IMG/VR virus record: IMGVR_UViG_3300008220_000061
Span: 1 to 25,291 of that record
Direction: 5' to 3' (one strand)
DNA: 25,291 nt
From: a virus
Shown: positions 1 through 7,364 of the stretch, in pieces
Position numbering within the stretch: position 1 is the stretch's first letter
Layout of the letters: each line of letters opens with the position of its first letter
Program-made: the position numbers and the translations under genes
The notes under the pieces: generated by a model
Databases searched by the model: none
The model's input: the letters and a program-made list of their open reading frames with translations, nothing else
What the model was told of the DNA's origin: nothing

Positions 1-1377
1 AACAGAAGCACTAAAAGTATCATCAGCTTCTGCATATATTGAAGCTGCAACTAAGATAGCATCTGTACCATCACTTTCTAATGGAGCTTGGAAATCTATT
101 TTTCCTAATTTATCTCCATCAACAACTGTTAGTTCACCTGTAGTAAGTTTTAATAGACCAGGGCCTGCTGCTGTTGCTCCTCTTATATCAAGTAAATCTG
201 CTGATTCATCCCAGTGCATAAACGCACCTGCTGAAGCTCCGAAGAATTTTACATCATACCCAGTGTCATCAACGCCAACTGTGACTGTACCATCAATATC
301 AACTGTGCAAGTCTGGTAGAGAGTATCTGCTGACTCATCCCAAAAAACTTTTTGACCTGAAGTAGCTCCGAAAAAATTTACATCATGCCCTGTATCATCA
401 ACGCCAACAGTAAGTGGACAAGAGAATGTAGAAGTAGTGGTAAGAGCAATTAAATCAGAACCGCCAACCTCTATCGTTATGGTATCGTCTGCTGAAGCTC
501 TTATGCTAGTATCATTGTCAGTATCAAGATCAATACGATTGCCATTAGTGACCATATCAATATCGCCATTAACCAAAAGTGAATCAGCACTTTCATCCCA
601 AAGCATATACTTACCAGCGGTAGCACCAAAGAATTTTACATCTAATCCTGTATCGTCAACTCCAACTGTAATAGTGCCACTAAATTGTGAATTTCCTGAA
701 ACATCTAATGTTCCATTAAGATCAACTGCTGTAGCCGTTAAATCAATTTCATCAGTTGCACCTAAACTAAGTACAGTTGCACTTGAACCTTGTATGAACT
801 GACTAGCATCATTAAAACAAATTTTATTGGTTGAATTAAGAGTAAGTCCTGTTCCATCTGTATGTGTAAGAGTTGTATCATTATCCTCACCAAATCCTAA
901 AACTGCTGAGTCAGATTGAAGTTTTAAATCATCATCAACAAAAAGATCAGGAACAGCTAAATCTTGTAACATATCGTAAACAACTGCACCAGATCCAGCT
1001 CCATCTGTAGCAAGCATTTTAGTTTGACTTGCTAGTATTGCTACATTTGCTCCACTCCCTTGTGTAAAAGTAAGCGTATAACTGGTAGCGTTTTCTATAA
1101 TCCAAATTTTAGATGCTGTATTAGGTGCTAATGTAACTGTACAAGCTTGACCGCCTCCTGTAAGTTTAAGGTATATTCTTCTTGGCTCACTATTAGTTTC
1201 AGTTCCATCAGGGATAGTTAGTGTCGCTGTCGAAGCATCTGCTACTGCTTTAGTTGCATATCCAAAAGCTTCTCCAATAAGCGTCAAATTAGTATTGGTT
1301 GTTGTCCCCCAAGTTCCACTACCATCACCAGTAGCCATCTCGTTGAGTCTTAAATTATTTACGTATGTACTTGCCAT
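1..1377 (-). CDS. Phage tail fibre-like structural protein (partial, C-terminus beyond window)
   Basis: The reading frame is open for 459 codons from the ATG at 1377 to the window edge, so the C-terminus is missing. The start is preceded by AGGAAC about 7 bases upstream. The N-terminus (MASTYVNNLRLNEMATGDGSG) and the following Thr/Asn/Gly-rich region resemble N-terminal segments of marine phage fibre proteins. The middle and end are beta-rich and carry three near-identical copies of VGVDDTGxDVxFFGAxxG followed by a WDESADxL box, at residues 238-267, 324-353 and 367-396. This modular repeat is common in marine phage fibre or appendage proteins. It is the last gene of the late operon seen here. 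A role in the tail fibre or virion surface is inferred from family and position; the receptor is unknown. Confidence 0.8.
   Translation of the reverse strand, partial: MASTYVNNLRLNEMATGDGSGTWGTTTNTNLTLIGEAFGYATKAVADASTATLTIPDGTETNSEPRRIYLKLTGGGQACTVTLAPNTASKIWIIENATSYTLTFTQGSGANVAILASQTKMLATDGAGSGAVVYDMLQDLAVPDLFVDDDLKLQSDSAVLGFGEDNDTTLTHTDGTGLTLNSTNKICFNDASQFIQGSSATVLSLGATDEIDLTATAVDLNGTLDVSGNSQFSGTITVGVDDTGLDVKFFGATAGKYMLWDESADSLLVNGDIDMVTNGNRIDLDTDNDTSIRASADDTITIEVGGSDLIALTTTSTFSCPLTVGVDDTGHDVNFFGATSGQKVFWDESADTLYQTCTVDIDGTVTVGVDDTGYDVKFFGASAGAFMHWDESADLLDIRGATAAGPGLLKLTTGELTVVDGDKLGKIDFQAPLESDGTDAILVAASIYAEADDTFSASV
190..279 (-). repeat. Fibre repeat copy 3 (30 residues)
   Basis: Residues 367-396, starting VGVDDTGYDVKFFGASAG and ending WDESADLL. 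Copies 2 and 3 are only 13 residues apart, while copies 1 and 2 are 56 residues apart. Confidence 0.9.
319..408 (-). repeat. Fibre repeat copy 2 (30 residues)
   Basis: Residues 324-353, starting VGVDDTGHDVNFFGATSG and ending WDESADTL. It differs from copy 1 mainly in the GKYMLW/GQKVFW segment. Confidence 0.9.
577..666 (-). repeat. Fibre repeat copy 1 (30 residues)
   Basis: Residues 238-267 of the fibre-like protein, starting VGVDDTGLDVKFFGATAG and ending in a WDESADSL box. The other copies are at 319-408 and 190-279. Confidence 0.9.
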
Positions 1378-1432
1378 AATATGTTCCTATAATTTAACTA
1401 TAATAAATCAAAAAAGAAAAATTTTATAGTTT

Positions 1433-2002
1433 TTATGCAGCGATTTCATTCCAACTCGGACTTTGACTTTCACTTATTTCACTCCAACCTGGCGTTTGAC
1501 TTTCACTTATTTCACTCCAATCTGGAGTTTGACTTTCATCAATACGTGACCATATCATAACTGTTCCTACTGATCCTGTAGCACTTTGTCCAGTTGGATA
1601 TGCGTTTGCTTCTGCGTCTGGAGTTATAGATCCATTTGATCCAGTTGCAGCATTAAGTGTAACAGATAAATTGTTATTTGATATTGTTGTAGCTGTACCT
1701 AAAGCAGAAGTTCCAGCTTGTCCAGCGAGCGTTACATTCGCCTCACCATCAACTTCAACCGATACTGCCCCAACGCTACCAACTAAAGTTGGTAAAACGG
1801 CTATAGCTTGAGCATTTACACCAGCTGTTGGTGCTCCCGCTGTTCCTACTTGGCCTGATGGACTTACATTTGCAGCAGCAACTACGCTAGGAGTGCCTAA
1901 AGCAGAAGTACCTGCACTTGGTGCTGTAATTGTGACTGGAAGTGGTTCACCCCACGTGAGTTGGCCCCACGTGCCTCGACCCCAACCAGTTATATTAGCC
2001 AT
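1433..2002 (-). CDS. Conserved marine-phage structural protein with GWGRGTW N-terminus and SQTPxW C-terminal repeats
   Basis: A 189-residue protein. It begins MANITGWGRGTWGQLTWGEP, a signature I recognise from marine phage structural proteins. Then come degenerate Gly/Ala/Thr/Val repeats (AGTSALGT appears twice, at about residues 29-36 and 96-103) that look like short beta-strands of a fibrous fold. The C-terminus (about residues 153-186) has three tandem 11-residue units of the form I-D/S-ESQ-T/S-P-x-W-S/N-E. There is no clear ribosome site upstream, and the preceding gene stops 6 bases away, so translational coupling is likely. It lies directly before the fibre gene, which suggests a tail or fibre-associated role. 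Exact function is unknown. Confidence 0.75.
   Translation of the reverse strand: MANITGWGRGTWGQLTWGEPLPVTITAPSAGTSALGTPSVVAAANVSPSGQVGTAGAPTAGVNAQAIAVLPTLVGSVGAVSVEVDGEANVTLAGQAGTSALGTATTISNNNLSVTLNAATGSNGSITPDAEANAYPTGQSATGSVGTVMIWSRIDESQTPDWSEISESQTPGWSEISESQSPSWNEIAA
1445..1543 (-). repeat. Three tandem 33-bp repeats encoding the 11-residue SQTPxWSE unit
   Basis: The DNA shows tandem near-identical 33-bp units containing the word tttgactttcacttatttca. They encode the three consecutive C-terminal units of the preceding gene. Boundaries are approximate. Confidence 0.85.
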
Positions 2003-2008
2003 TTAAGG

Positions 2009-2437
2009 CTAGGCGATTCTTATAATCGCTGTGCTGGCTGCTGCCGCTGGGAATACAATAGTAAAGTCACCCGATGTAGATGTTTTATCTCCACCAAAGT
2101 CAATAGCTGCCACAGACTTGTTAGAGTCGCTACTATTGTAAATTAAACACCCTCTTGCTGTTACTGAGGCTGTGCCAAAAGTTAAGTCTGCAAAATCAGT
2201 AAACCCTGTGGTTCCTGATGAAGTTGGATCTACTCTTGTTAGATTTGCACCACCAGCAGTATAGTTTGTGCCTGATGCCTGTCCAGTAGTAACGTATACT
2301 GTGGTTGCAGCTCCAAGAGTAGCAGATGATGTATATAAAGCTAACTTAAAAGTGTCTCCACCTGAATTTTTAAAGTTGTGAATAGCTTCTAATAGTTCTT
2401 TTTTAAAACTGGTTGTTAATGTTGATGTGATTGCCAT
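2009..2437 (-). CDS. Conserved phage structural protein of unknown function
   Basis: A 142-residue protein starting MAITSTLTTSFKKELLEAIHNF and continuing with GGDTFKLALYTSSATLG. This combination recurs in marine phage late operons, usually next to tail genes. The N-terminal third looks helical; the rest is Thr/Ser/Ala/Gly-rich and probably beta. AAAGG lies just upstream of the ATG. The previous gene stops at 2439, so the two are effectively coupled. It is probably a virion component; the precise role is unknown. Confidence 0.7.
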   Translation of the reverse strand: MAITSTLTTSFKKELLEAIHNFKNSGGDTFKLALYTSSATLGAATTVYVTTGQASGTNYTAGGANLTRVDPTSSGTTGFTDFADLTFGTASVTARGCLIYNSSDSNKSVAAIDFGGDKTSTSGDFTIVFPAAAASTAIIRIA

Positions 2438-2438
2438 T

Positions 2439-2738
2439 TCAAATACCTTTGATTATTTTTGCTAAGTCTTCAGCATCTTTTTGAATTAATTCTTGAATCA
2501 AAGACGCTTTATAAGATTTTATAGCATTTTTAATATATATCAAACAAACTTTGTAAATTAAATCTTCATAAGCTCTAGCTTGGTCTTTAATGTGTTGAGG
2601 GCTATCATTTGAATAAGCTACTATTTTATCAGTTAATTGTTTCGCCCAAAACTCAGGTGGGTGTCCGCCAAAATTAGTTGTTGCAACTTCTACTATTCCT
2701 AATTCGGGCATTCCACCAGGAGTTAGTTGATCTACCAT
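2439..2738 (-). CDS. Small conserved phage protein of unknown function
   Basis: A 99-residue, mostly alpha-helical protein. The N-terminus (MVDQLTPGGMPELGIVEVATT) is followed by GGHPPEFWAKQLTDKIV and a helical C-terminal half. The HPPEFWA segment is typical of small proteins in marine phage tail regions. The start has AGGAGA about 10 bases upstream and lies inside the last codons of the preceding gene (7-base overlap). I cannot assign a function; linkage to adaptor and fibre genes suggests a virion or assembly role. Confidence 0.65.
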   Translation of the reverse strand: MVDQLTPGGMPELGIVEVATTNFGGHPPEFWAKQLTDKIVAYSNDSPQHIKDQARAYEDLIYKVCLIYIKNAIKSYKASLIQELIQKDAEDLAKIIKGI

Positions 2739-3475
2739 TTATTTGGTTCTCCTATCTTATTTTTTTTTAAGTGTCCATCATTTCTATCGATTAATGTTGG
2801 CTCTGGTGAAGCTTTGTATTGCATTACTTGACTTCTTTTTTTTGCAATCAAAATTCCTTTTTCGTCTTTAATTACAACCAAAGGATCATCTAGCCTGTGA
2901 TATCCATAAAGTTTTTCATCATCTGGAATTGATGTATCTAATAATGTGCTTGTAGCAGCAACTTCAACTTGTATACCTGCATGCATGCATTTACTCAACC
3001 AAAATTCTACAGATGCACGACCAGCTTCTGCAAAATAAAGATTACCCTTATAACCAAAATCTATTCCATAAAGTTTTAAATATCTAACTTTATTCCATAA
3101 AGCAAAAGCAATTGCATAAGAGACTGTATTATTTAAGTAATGACAACCACACGCACCCAAAACTTCTTCAATAGGATATTCAACTAAGCCCGGACATCGT
3201 TTATCTTTTTGACAAGTATATATTGGTCCCTTATGTTCTTTTAACATTTTAACCATGCTATCTGTTTGCATTCCAGCGTCTTCTGAATCTAAAAATCTTG
3301 ATGGGGGGTCCATCATAAAAATTCTATCGTGAAAAATAACAGAACCAACTGAATTAATTGCCCACACTTCATCGAAGTGTCCTCCATGAGATTTAGCTAA
3401 GTTATAATCAAACCAACTTCTTCCCAAACCAACAATAGCAACAGTCTTGCCTTCTAGCTTTGAAATGCGTTTCAT
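2732..3475 (-). CDS. MptE/DUF115-like Rossmann-type protein (possible pterin kinase-fold or glycosyltransferase-like enzyme)
   Basis: A 247-residue protein with a clear nucleotide-binding-type N-terminus: a beta strand then GLGRSW (residues 16-21), a helix, and DEVWAINSVG (35-44). Later come NTVSYAIAFAL (116-126) and LYGIDFGY (135-142). These positions match the pattern of the MptE-like/DUF115 superfamily, where a Ser-containing loop is followed by an hGxDhxY strand. That family includes 6-hydroxymethylpterin diphosphokinases and Maf-type flagellin glycosyltransferases. It has many Cys residues (88, 94, 109, 111, 163). It has a good ribosome site (AAAGGAGAGAG). It sits between adaptor and tail-like genes, which is unusual for an enzyme; surface sugar modification of a virion protein is one inference. 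Family assignment is moderate and the substrate is unknown. Confidence 0.5.
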   Translation of the reverse strand: MKRISKLEGKTVAIVGLGRSWFDYNLAKSHGGHFDEVWAINSVGSVIFHDRIFMMDPPSRFLDSEDAGMQTDSMVKMLKEHKGPIYTCQKDKRCPGLVEYPIEEVLGACGCHYLNNTVSYAIAFALWNKVRYLKLYGIDFGYKGNLYFAEAGRASVEFWLSKCMHAGIQVEVAATSTLLDTSIPDDEKLYGYHRLDDPLVVIKDEKGILIAKKRSQVMQYKASPEPTLIDRNDGHLKKNKIGEPNKW

Positions 3476-3487
3476 TGCTCTCTCCTT

Positions 3488-4174
3488 TTAAACAACTTGT
3501 GTTCTTAACGAATCATATCTGTACTCGTCTCTTCTTCCTCTGGCTTCTGCCATATTTTTTAATCTAGCAATTTCTTGTTGAAATCTGCTTTCATATAAAT
3601 TTATTAAATCTTGCTCTCCCTTCATAAACATATAAGACTCTACTAAACATCCATATAACAAAGCATTTCTAGCTACTTCAGATATCCAAGTTCCTGTCGT
3701 ATCAGTAACTAATGAATTTGGTTTATATAAATAATGTAATTCTGTGCTGTAATCAGAATCTGGTACTGGAGCTAAAATAAAAGTAGATCCAGTGCTTGAA
3801 GATGTTGATAACTCTTTATCAAAATCTGCATAATAAAGAGGTCTGCCTCTTTTTGATGAATCTGTAGGATCTGGAGCATATTCTTGCATAAAACTTGGAT
3901 GTTTTTTATCTAAATAATAATAGTCTCCATTACCATCAATAACAGCTAATGAGAAACTTAATTCAAAATCAGCTGGCGCTGTTAGAAATCTATTTCCAGT
4001 TGATACATTTCCGTTGACATTTTTTCTAAAATAATCAAATTGAACAATTTCAAATATTCTTTCTTCAGTATTTTTTATAATGTCATCTAATGTACTAACA
4101 AAAGTAGTTTCACTATTATCAACATAGTTTTGTATAAGTGTTTTTAATTCTGATAGTGTTAATGGACTGCTCAT
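3488..4174 (-). CDS. Head-tail adaptor protein, SU10-adaptor-like
   Basis: A 228-residue protein with the pattern of podovirus adaptors of the SU10 type. It has an N-terminal helical segment (LTLSELKTLIQNYVDNSE and TEERIFEIVQFDYFR), a central beta region, and a C-terminal helical part (LLYGCLVESYMFMKGEQDL, ESRFQQEIARLKNMAEARGR). The motif of ALLYGCLVESYMFMKGEQDLI followed by an Arg-rich helix is characteristic. Such proteins form a ring below the portal and connect it to the tail. It starts by a TAATG overlap with the preceding gene. Confidence 0.7.
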   Translation of the reverse strand: MSSPLTLSELKTLIQNYVDNSETTFVSTLDDIIKNTEERIFEIVQFDYFRKNVNGNVSTGNRFLTAPADFELSFSLAVIDGNGDYYYLDKKHPSFMQEYAPDPTDSSKRGRPLYYADFDKELSTSSSTGSTFILAPVPDSDYSTELHYLYKPNSLVTDTTGTWISEVARNALLYGCLVESYMFMKGEQDLINLYESRFQQEIARLKNMAEARGRRDEYRYDSLRTQVV

Positions 4175-4512
4175 TATGTAGTAATTGTAACGCTTCCAAC
4201 TGAACCTGTCATTTCTGATATTAAAAACTTAGTTCCTATGATATCTGAGTTTATATAATGAGGTTGATAAAGATTTGAATAAACTACAACAATATATCCT
4301 TGGCCAACTTCTTTATCGTTATTGGGCCTAGGCTCATATAATGCTTCTGGATCTGAAACATGTGGCAAAGGTTCTAGTTGTGGATGTTTTGGTTCCCAAC
4401 ATTCAGAACAAGTTTTTAAACCAGTCCATTCTTTTTTTAATTGATTTAATGGGTATTCAAATGCACACCTATCACATAGCGCTATTGCATATTTATCAGA
4501 AGCATATGCCAT
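4174..4512 (-). CDS. Conserved phage protein with Cys4 zinc-binding-type motif
   Basis: A 112-residue protein with CDRC at residues 13-16 and CSEC at 35-38, followed by WEPKHPQLEPLPH. The CDRCxFEY...LKTCSECWEPKHPQ arrangement is widespread among marine phages, always near head-tail connector genes as here. The four Cys could bind one zinc. The C-terminal part (SEMTGSVGSVTITT) is strand-like. It sits between two adaptor-like genes and overlaps the next one by one base (TAATG). A structural or assembly role is inferred; I know no experimental function. Confidence 0.7.
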   Translation of the reverse strand: MAYASDKYAIALCDRCAFEYPLNQLKKEWTGLKTCSECWEPKHPQLEPLPHVSDPEALYEPRPNNDKEVGQGYIVVVYSNLYQPHYINSDIIGTKFLISEMTGSVGSVTITT

Positions 4513-4514
4513 TA

Positions 4515-5186
4515 TTATAATCCTGGTTTATATGGAGATACTCTAAATGATGCTCTGTCTTGGTCTTGAGAAAGAGCTCTTTCAAACTCTTCTTCATATG
4601 TTTGTTTAAGTAGGACAACCCTATCTGGAGCTTTTTTAACTGCAATGTAATATGCAAGTCCAGCTGCAAAACATGGATAGAATCTAAAAGGCATATCCAT
4701 AGTATCTGTTCCTGCATCTGCATCATCCATTCTAACTATTTTATTAAAAACTAATATGTCAGTAGAATTTTCTGGCGATGGCCATATTTTTAATACAGGC
4801 GTTGTTAGTTTATCTAAAAAAAATTCTGATGGTCTTGATTTTGTTGCTTTGGTTGGAATATTTAAGTATTCACTCCTACTTATCATTGACATTTGCATGT
4901 CAGTTGTTGTTCCACCTGTAGTTCTTCTTAAAGAACAATCAAGAATGTCTATTACATTTGAATTTAAAGTGTAACTAGCAGTCCCCTCGGTAACAGTTTG
5001 AGTTGCTTGCTCAATAGTCCATTGATTTAAACCTCTATTAGCCCATTCAGCAAGCATAAGATTAATAGATCTTCTTGCTGTTTTTAAATCATAACCGGTT
5101 CTAAGTTCAAGGCCACATCTTTCAAATGCTTCCTCTACAAACTCAGCTACATTTGGTTCAAAATCTGTACTACCTGATAGCGCCAT
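4515..5186 (-). CDS. Putative head-tail connector / tail tubular A-like protein
   Basis: A 223-residue protein. Its N-terminal helical region (NVAEFVEEAFERCGLELRTG, then DLKTARRSINLMLAEWANRG and LNQWTIE) is highly conserved in marine podo-like phages. It is compatible with the helical bundle of gp11/adaptor-type connector proteins. The middle is beta-rich; the C-terminus is helical (FYPCFAAGLAYYIAVKKAP, then a YEEEFERALSQDQDR helix). It has the overall size and helix-sheet-helix layout of the second adaptor-like gene at 3488-4174, so the two may form successive neck rings. The role is inferred from layout and context, not from a catalytic motif. Confidence 0.6.
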   Translation of the reverse strand: MALSGSTDFEPNVAEFVEEAFERCGLELRTGYDLKTARRSINLMLAEWANRGLNQWTIEQATQTVTEGTASYTLNSNVIDILDCSLRRTTGGTTTDMQMSMISRSEYLNIPTKATKSRPSEFFLDKLTTPVLKIWPSPENSTDILVFNKIVRMDDADAGTDTMDMPFRFYPCFAAGLAYYIAVKKAPDRVVLLKQTYEEEFERALSQDQDRASFRVSPYKPGL

Positions 5187-5188
5187 TA

Positions 5189-5806
5189 TTACGCATGAAA
5201 AGCTGTCATTGTAGTAAACGTGCTAACTGTATATTGAATATATATTCCGCTTGTAAATAACACTCCATCTTCAGGCATACTTACATCACGAGTTACAGTA
5301 GCACTAGCCACAGTTCCAAGTTTCATTGTGCTTGTACCAGTTGGTGATGTAGTTAAGAAATCAATAGTTCCAGCTGTTGCTGAATTAACCATATAAGTTC
5401 CTTTTAATCTGCTCCTTCCTGCAAAAATTACATCTGCACAACTTGCGTTATGCCCAACTGAAAGATTTCCTGCTGCTGCTGCATCAATTGCAATTTGGGT
5501 GATTGTTTTAAAATACTTAGTACCAGTTTTAGTACCAGCATTAGCTGGAACTATTTCTTCTGTTTGTGAATCACCATTTACATCTGTGCCTGTAACAGTC
5601 AAAGTTTTTCCAGTATCATCGCCTGCGGAAAGGACTGTTAAGATCCTTCCCGCTGAATATGTTACTACGCCGCCAGATGCATCAGTTCCATTTAATGTAA
5701 GATTTCCTGCACCACTTGGTGTTTGAGCTTGGGCGGCACTATCAGCATCAAGTGCATTTGTGTCAGCAGTCAAAAAAACTGCTTGTACATCTGAATCTCC
5801 TGCCAT
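5189..5806 (-). CDS. Beta-rich structural protein of unknown function
   Basis: A 205-residue protein rich in Thr, Ala, Gly and Ser, with repeated strand-turn patterns (TGKTLTVTGTDVNGDSQTE, KYFKTITQIAID). It has no Cys-motif or enzyme signature. The pattern is that of an extracellular-type beta-sandwich domain, as in capsid decoration or tail proteins. The start has AGGAG ten bases upstream. Its place between the 305-residue virion-like protein and the connector genes supports a virion role. Confidence 0.6.
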   Translation of the reverse strand: MAGDSDVQAVFLTADTNALDADSAAQAQTPSGAGNLTLNGTDASGGVVTYSAGRILTVLSAGDDTGKTLTVTGTDVNGDSQTEEIVPANAGTKTGTKYFKTITQIAIDAAAAGNLSVGHNASCADVIFAGRSRLKGTYMVNSATAGTIDFLTTSPTGTSTMKLGTVASATVTRDVSMPEDGVLFTSGIYIQYTVSTFTTMTAFHA

Positions 5807-5819
5807 AATTTACTCCTAC

Positions 5820-6737
5820 TTATATGTTGAGCTTAATTAATGAGTAGTCAGTGGTTACATCAACCAACATGACAGTTCCTACAATATCAAGTATGTCACT
5901 TGTTGCGGGAGCTACGCCACCTGCAACTGTTGCTGATCTAACTGCGTTATGTCCAAGCACTAATGTTCCTACAGTTAATACTGCTGCTGGTCCATAAGTT
6001 TGGAACCAACCATAAGCACTTAATGCCATGTCAACAACGGGAACACCCATTACTGCACCTGTTTCTGCTGCTGGTGCAACTACAAGTCCAGACCAAGGAT
6101 CTGACATTAAAGAAACTTTAGATGAAGTTGTTATTGCTGTAGCCAATGCATCGTGACATGTTATTACAACTGAAGGGTCAGATGAATGATCGTGTGCTGG
6201 GTTAGAAGCAATTTTTAAACATTGCCCTTCACCTGCTGCATCATTTACATAAAGATAACCGCCTGCATATTGATTTAAAGTAAGGTCAGTTCCTGCTGTT
6301 TCTACTGAAATAGCATATTCACCTGCTGCGACATTTGCTGTTGGTGCTAAATCTTGGTGATCAGCTTTTGTTCCAACAATAGTTTGAACAAGTTTTCCTG
6401 CTGTTAATGCAACACCACCTACTTTACCATATCTAAATACTCTATCGCCGTAGTATAAAACTGATCCTAAAGGAATATCGTTGCCTAAAGCATCTGTTAT
6501 AGAAGTTGTCCCACTTGTAAAAGGGTTAATTACAGAATCAGGACTTGAGCCTTTACCTGTAAAAAAGTCTGTGGGGGCTGAACCTAATATTGAGCTACTA
6601 CCAGTAACACCACCAATTTGATAAGTGCCACCTTCTCTAGTTCCATAGGTAGTCTCTGCTCCTGTTGTGGAGTCGACTCTGTAGGTTATAAAGCCGTTTT
6701 GTGAACGGACGGGACCGCTAAAGCTCGATTTTGCCAT
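5820..6737 (-). CDS. Gly/Thr/Val-rich putative virion protein
   Basis: A 305-residue protein starting MAKSSFSGPVRSQNGFITYR. That segment (SGPVRSxNGF) recurs in phage structural proteins near the capsid gene. The rest is beta-rich with hydrophobic strands such as DILDIVGTVMLVDVTTDYSL at the end. It carries the strongest ribosome site in the late region (AGGAGGAAATT before the ATG), consistent with an abundant virion protein. About 100 untranslated bases lie upstream, so it is the first structural gene after the DUF1289 cassette. It may be a head decoration or tail component; which is not clear. Confidence 0.6.
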   Translation of the reverse strand: MAKSSFSGPVRSQNGFITYRVDSTTGAETTYGTREGGTYQIGGVTGSSSILGSAPTDFFTGKGSSPDSVINPFTSGTTSITDALGNDIPLGSVLYYGDRVFRYGKVGGVALTAGKLVQTIVGTKADHQDLAPTANVAAGEYAISVETAGTDLTLNQYAGGYLYVNDAAGEGQCLKIASNPAHDHSSDPSVVITCHDALATAITTSSKVSLMSDPWSGLVVAPAAETGAVMGVPVVDMALSAYGWFQTYGPAAVLTVGTLVLGHNAVRSATVAGGVAPATSDILDIVGTVMLVDVTTDYSLIKLNI

Positions 6738-6757
6738 AATTTCCTCCTGGGAAATAA

Positions 6758-6799
6758 GTTCTATTGTCTCGGCTTGTCTGCTAGGTCAGTCGATAGAAC
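6758..6799 (-). other. Hairpin-forming inverted repeat upstream of the virion gene
   Basis: GTTCTAT at 6758-6764 pairs with ATAGAAC at 6793-6799 across a 28-base loop, with possible wobble extension. On the minus strand it is followed by TTATTT. It could be a weak terminator for the DUF1289 transcript or a leader structure before the 5820-6737 gene. Confidence 0.4.
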
Positions 6800-6838
6800 A
6801 AATTAATTTATCCTAGATATTGAATTAAGTATATCAGA

Positions 6839-7264
6839 TTAGTCTAAATGTGGAAGTGTTTGTTTTGCCTCTAAAACACTTTCTCTAGATTGATATAGAG
6901 ATTTATATGTATTTTCTATGATAGGATTTGTGCCAAAAAAGTCTACTAAATCTTTTCCAACCATCTCTATTAAAGCTTGAATAGTAATTAATCGACCTTG
7001 AATATCTTTTAATTTTTCTCTTGAAATATTATTTTTCACAATAATTATTTTATCCTTTTTTTGTCTTATATTATATCCTTTTAACCAATTGGTAGTATTA
7101 ATTATTTTTTTTTCAAAATCTGAAAAAGATTCCCAGTCTCTTATTTGATCGACAGTTCTACCACATCCAATACATGTTTCATCGAATGGGGCCACAGATG
7201 TTGAACATACTCCAACACATGGAGAATTAGCTAAACTTATACATTCATGTAAGGCTGTATTCAT
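6839..7264 (-). CDS. DUF1289-domain protein with C-terminal helical extension (moron-like gene)
   Basis: A 141-residue protein. Residues 14-50 read SPCVGVC, then CIGCGRTVDQIRDW and a SDFEKK segment. This matches the DUF1289 pattern: two Cys pairs here at C16, C20, C31 and C34, then an R-T-x-(D/E)-(E/Q)-I-x-x-W box. Bacterial DUF1289 proteins are small presumed metal-binding proteins of unknown function and usually lack the long helical and Lys-rich tail seen here (about residues 65-141). The gene is more AT-rich than its neighbours in its 3' half. It lies between the capsid gene and other virion genes, but has its own promoter at 7288-7317 and is shielded from capsid transcription by the terminator at 7333-7361. 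That suggests expression out of step with the capsid genes. Function is unknown. Confidence 0.75.
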   Translation of the reverse strand: MNTALHECISLANSPCVGVCSTSVAPFDETCIGCGRTVDQIRDWESFSDFEKKIINTTNWLKGYNIRQKKDKIIIVKNNISREKLKDIQGRLITIQALIEMVGKDLVDFFGTNPIIENTYKSLYQSRESVLEAKQTLPHLD

Positions 7265-7287
7265 AAAACCTAAAATGTTTTTCTTGC

Positions 7288-7317
7288 ATTATACATTTAT
7301 TAATCAAAAATAAACAA
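7288..7317 (-). promoter_or_regulatory. Sigma70-type promoter for the DUF1289 gene
   Basis: On the minus strand, a -35-like TTGTTT (7312-7317) is separated by 18 bases from a perfect -10 TATAAT (7288-7293). The -10 is preceded directly by TG (TGTATAAT), as at the plus-strand promoters near 19004 and 21107. It lies just downstream of the capsid-gene terminator and 24 bases ahead of the DUF1289 ATG. Confidence 0.65.
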
Positions 7318-7332
7318 ATATTTTTTTTATGT

Positions 7333-7361
7333 AAAAAAAAAGGGAGCCGAAGCTCCCTTTT
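7333..7361 (-). terminator. Rho-independent terminator after the capsid gene (UUCG tetraloop)
   Basis: The minus strand reads AAAAGGGAGC-TTCG-GCTCCCTTTT followed by more T. This is a 10-bp stem closed by the very stable cUUCGg tetraloop with a U-tract (7333-7340 on the template). It ends the transcript coming from the capsid gene. Confidence 0.9.
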
Positions 7362-7364
7362 AAA

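Noticed and set aside
437-802. Plus-strand 121-residue reading frame
   Set aside because: It lies opposite the fibre gene, with low-complexity Ser/Val composition and no ribosome site, so it is an antisense shadow.
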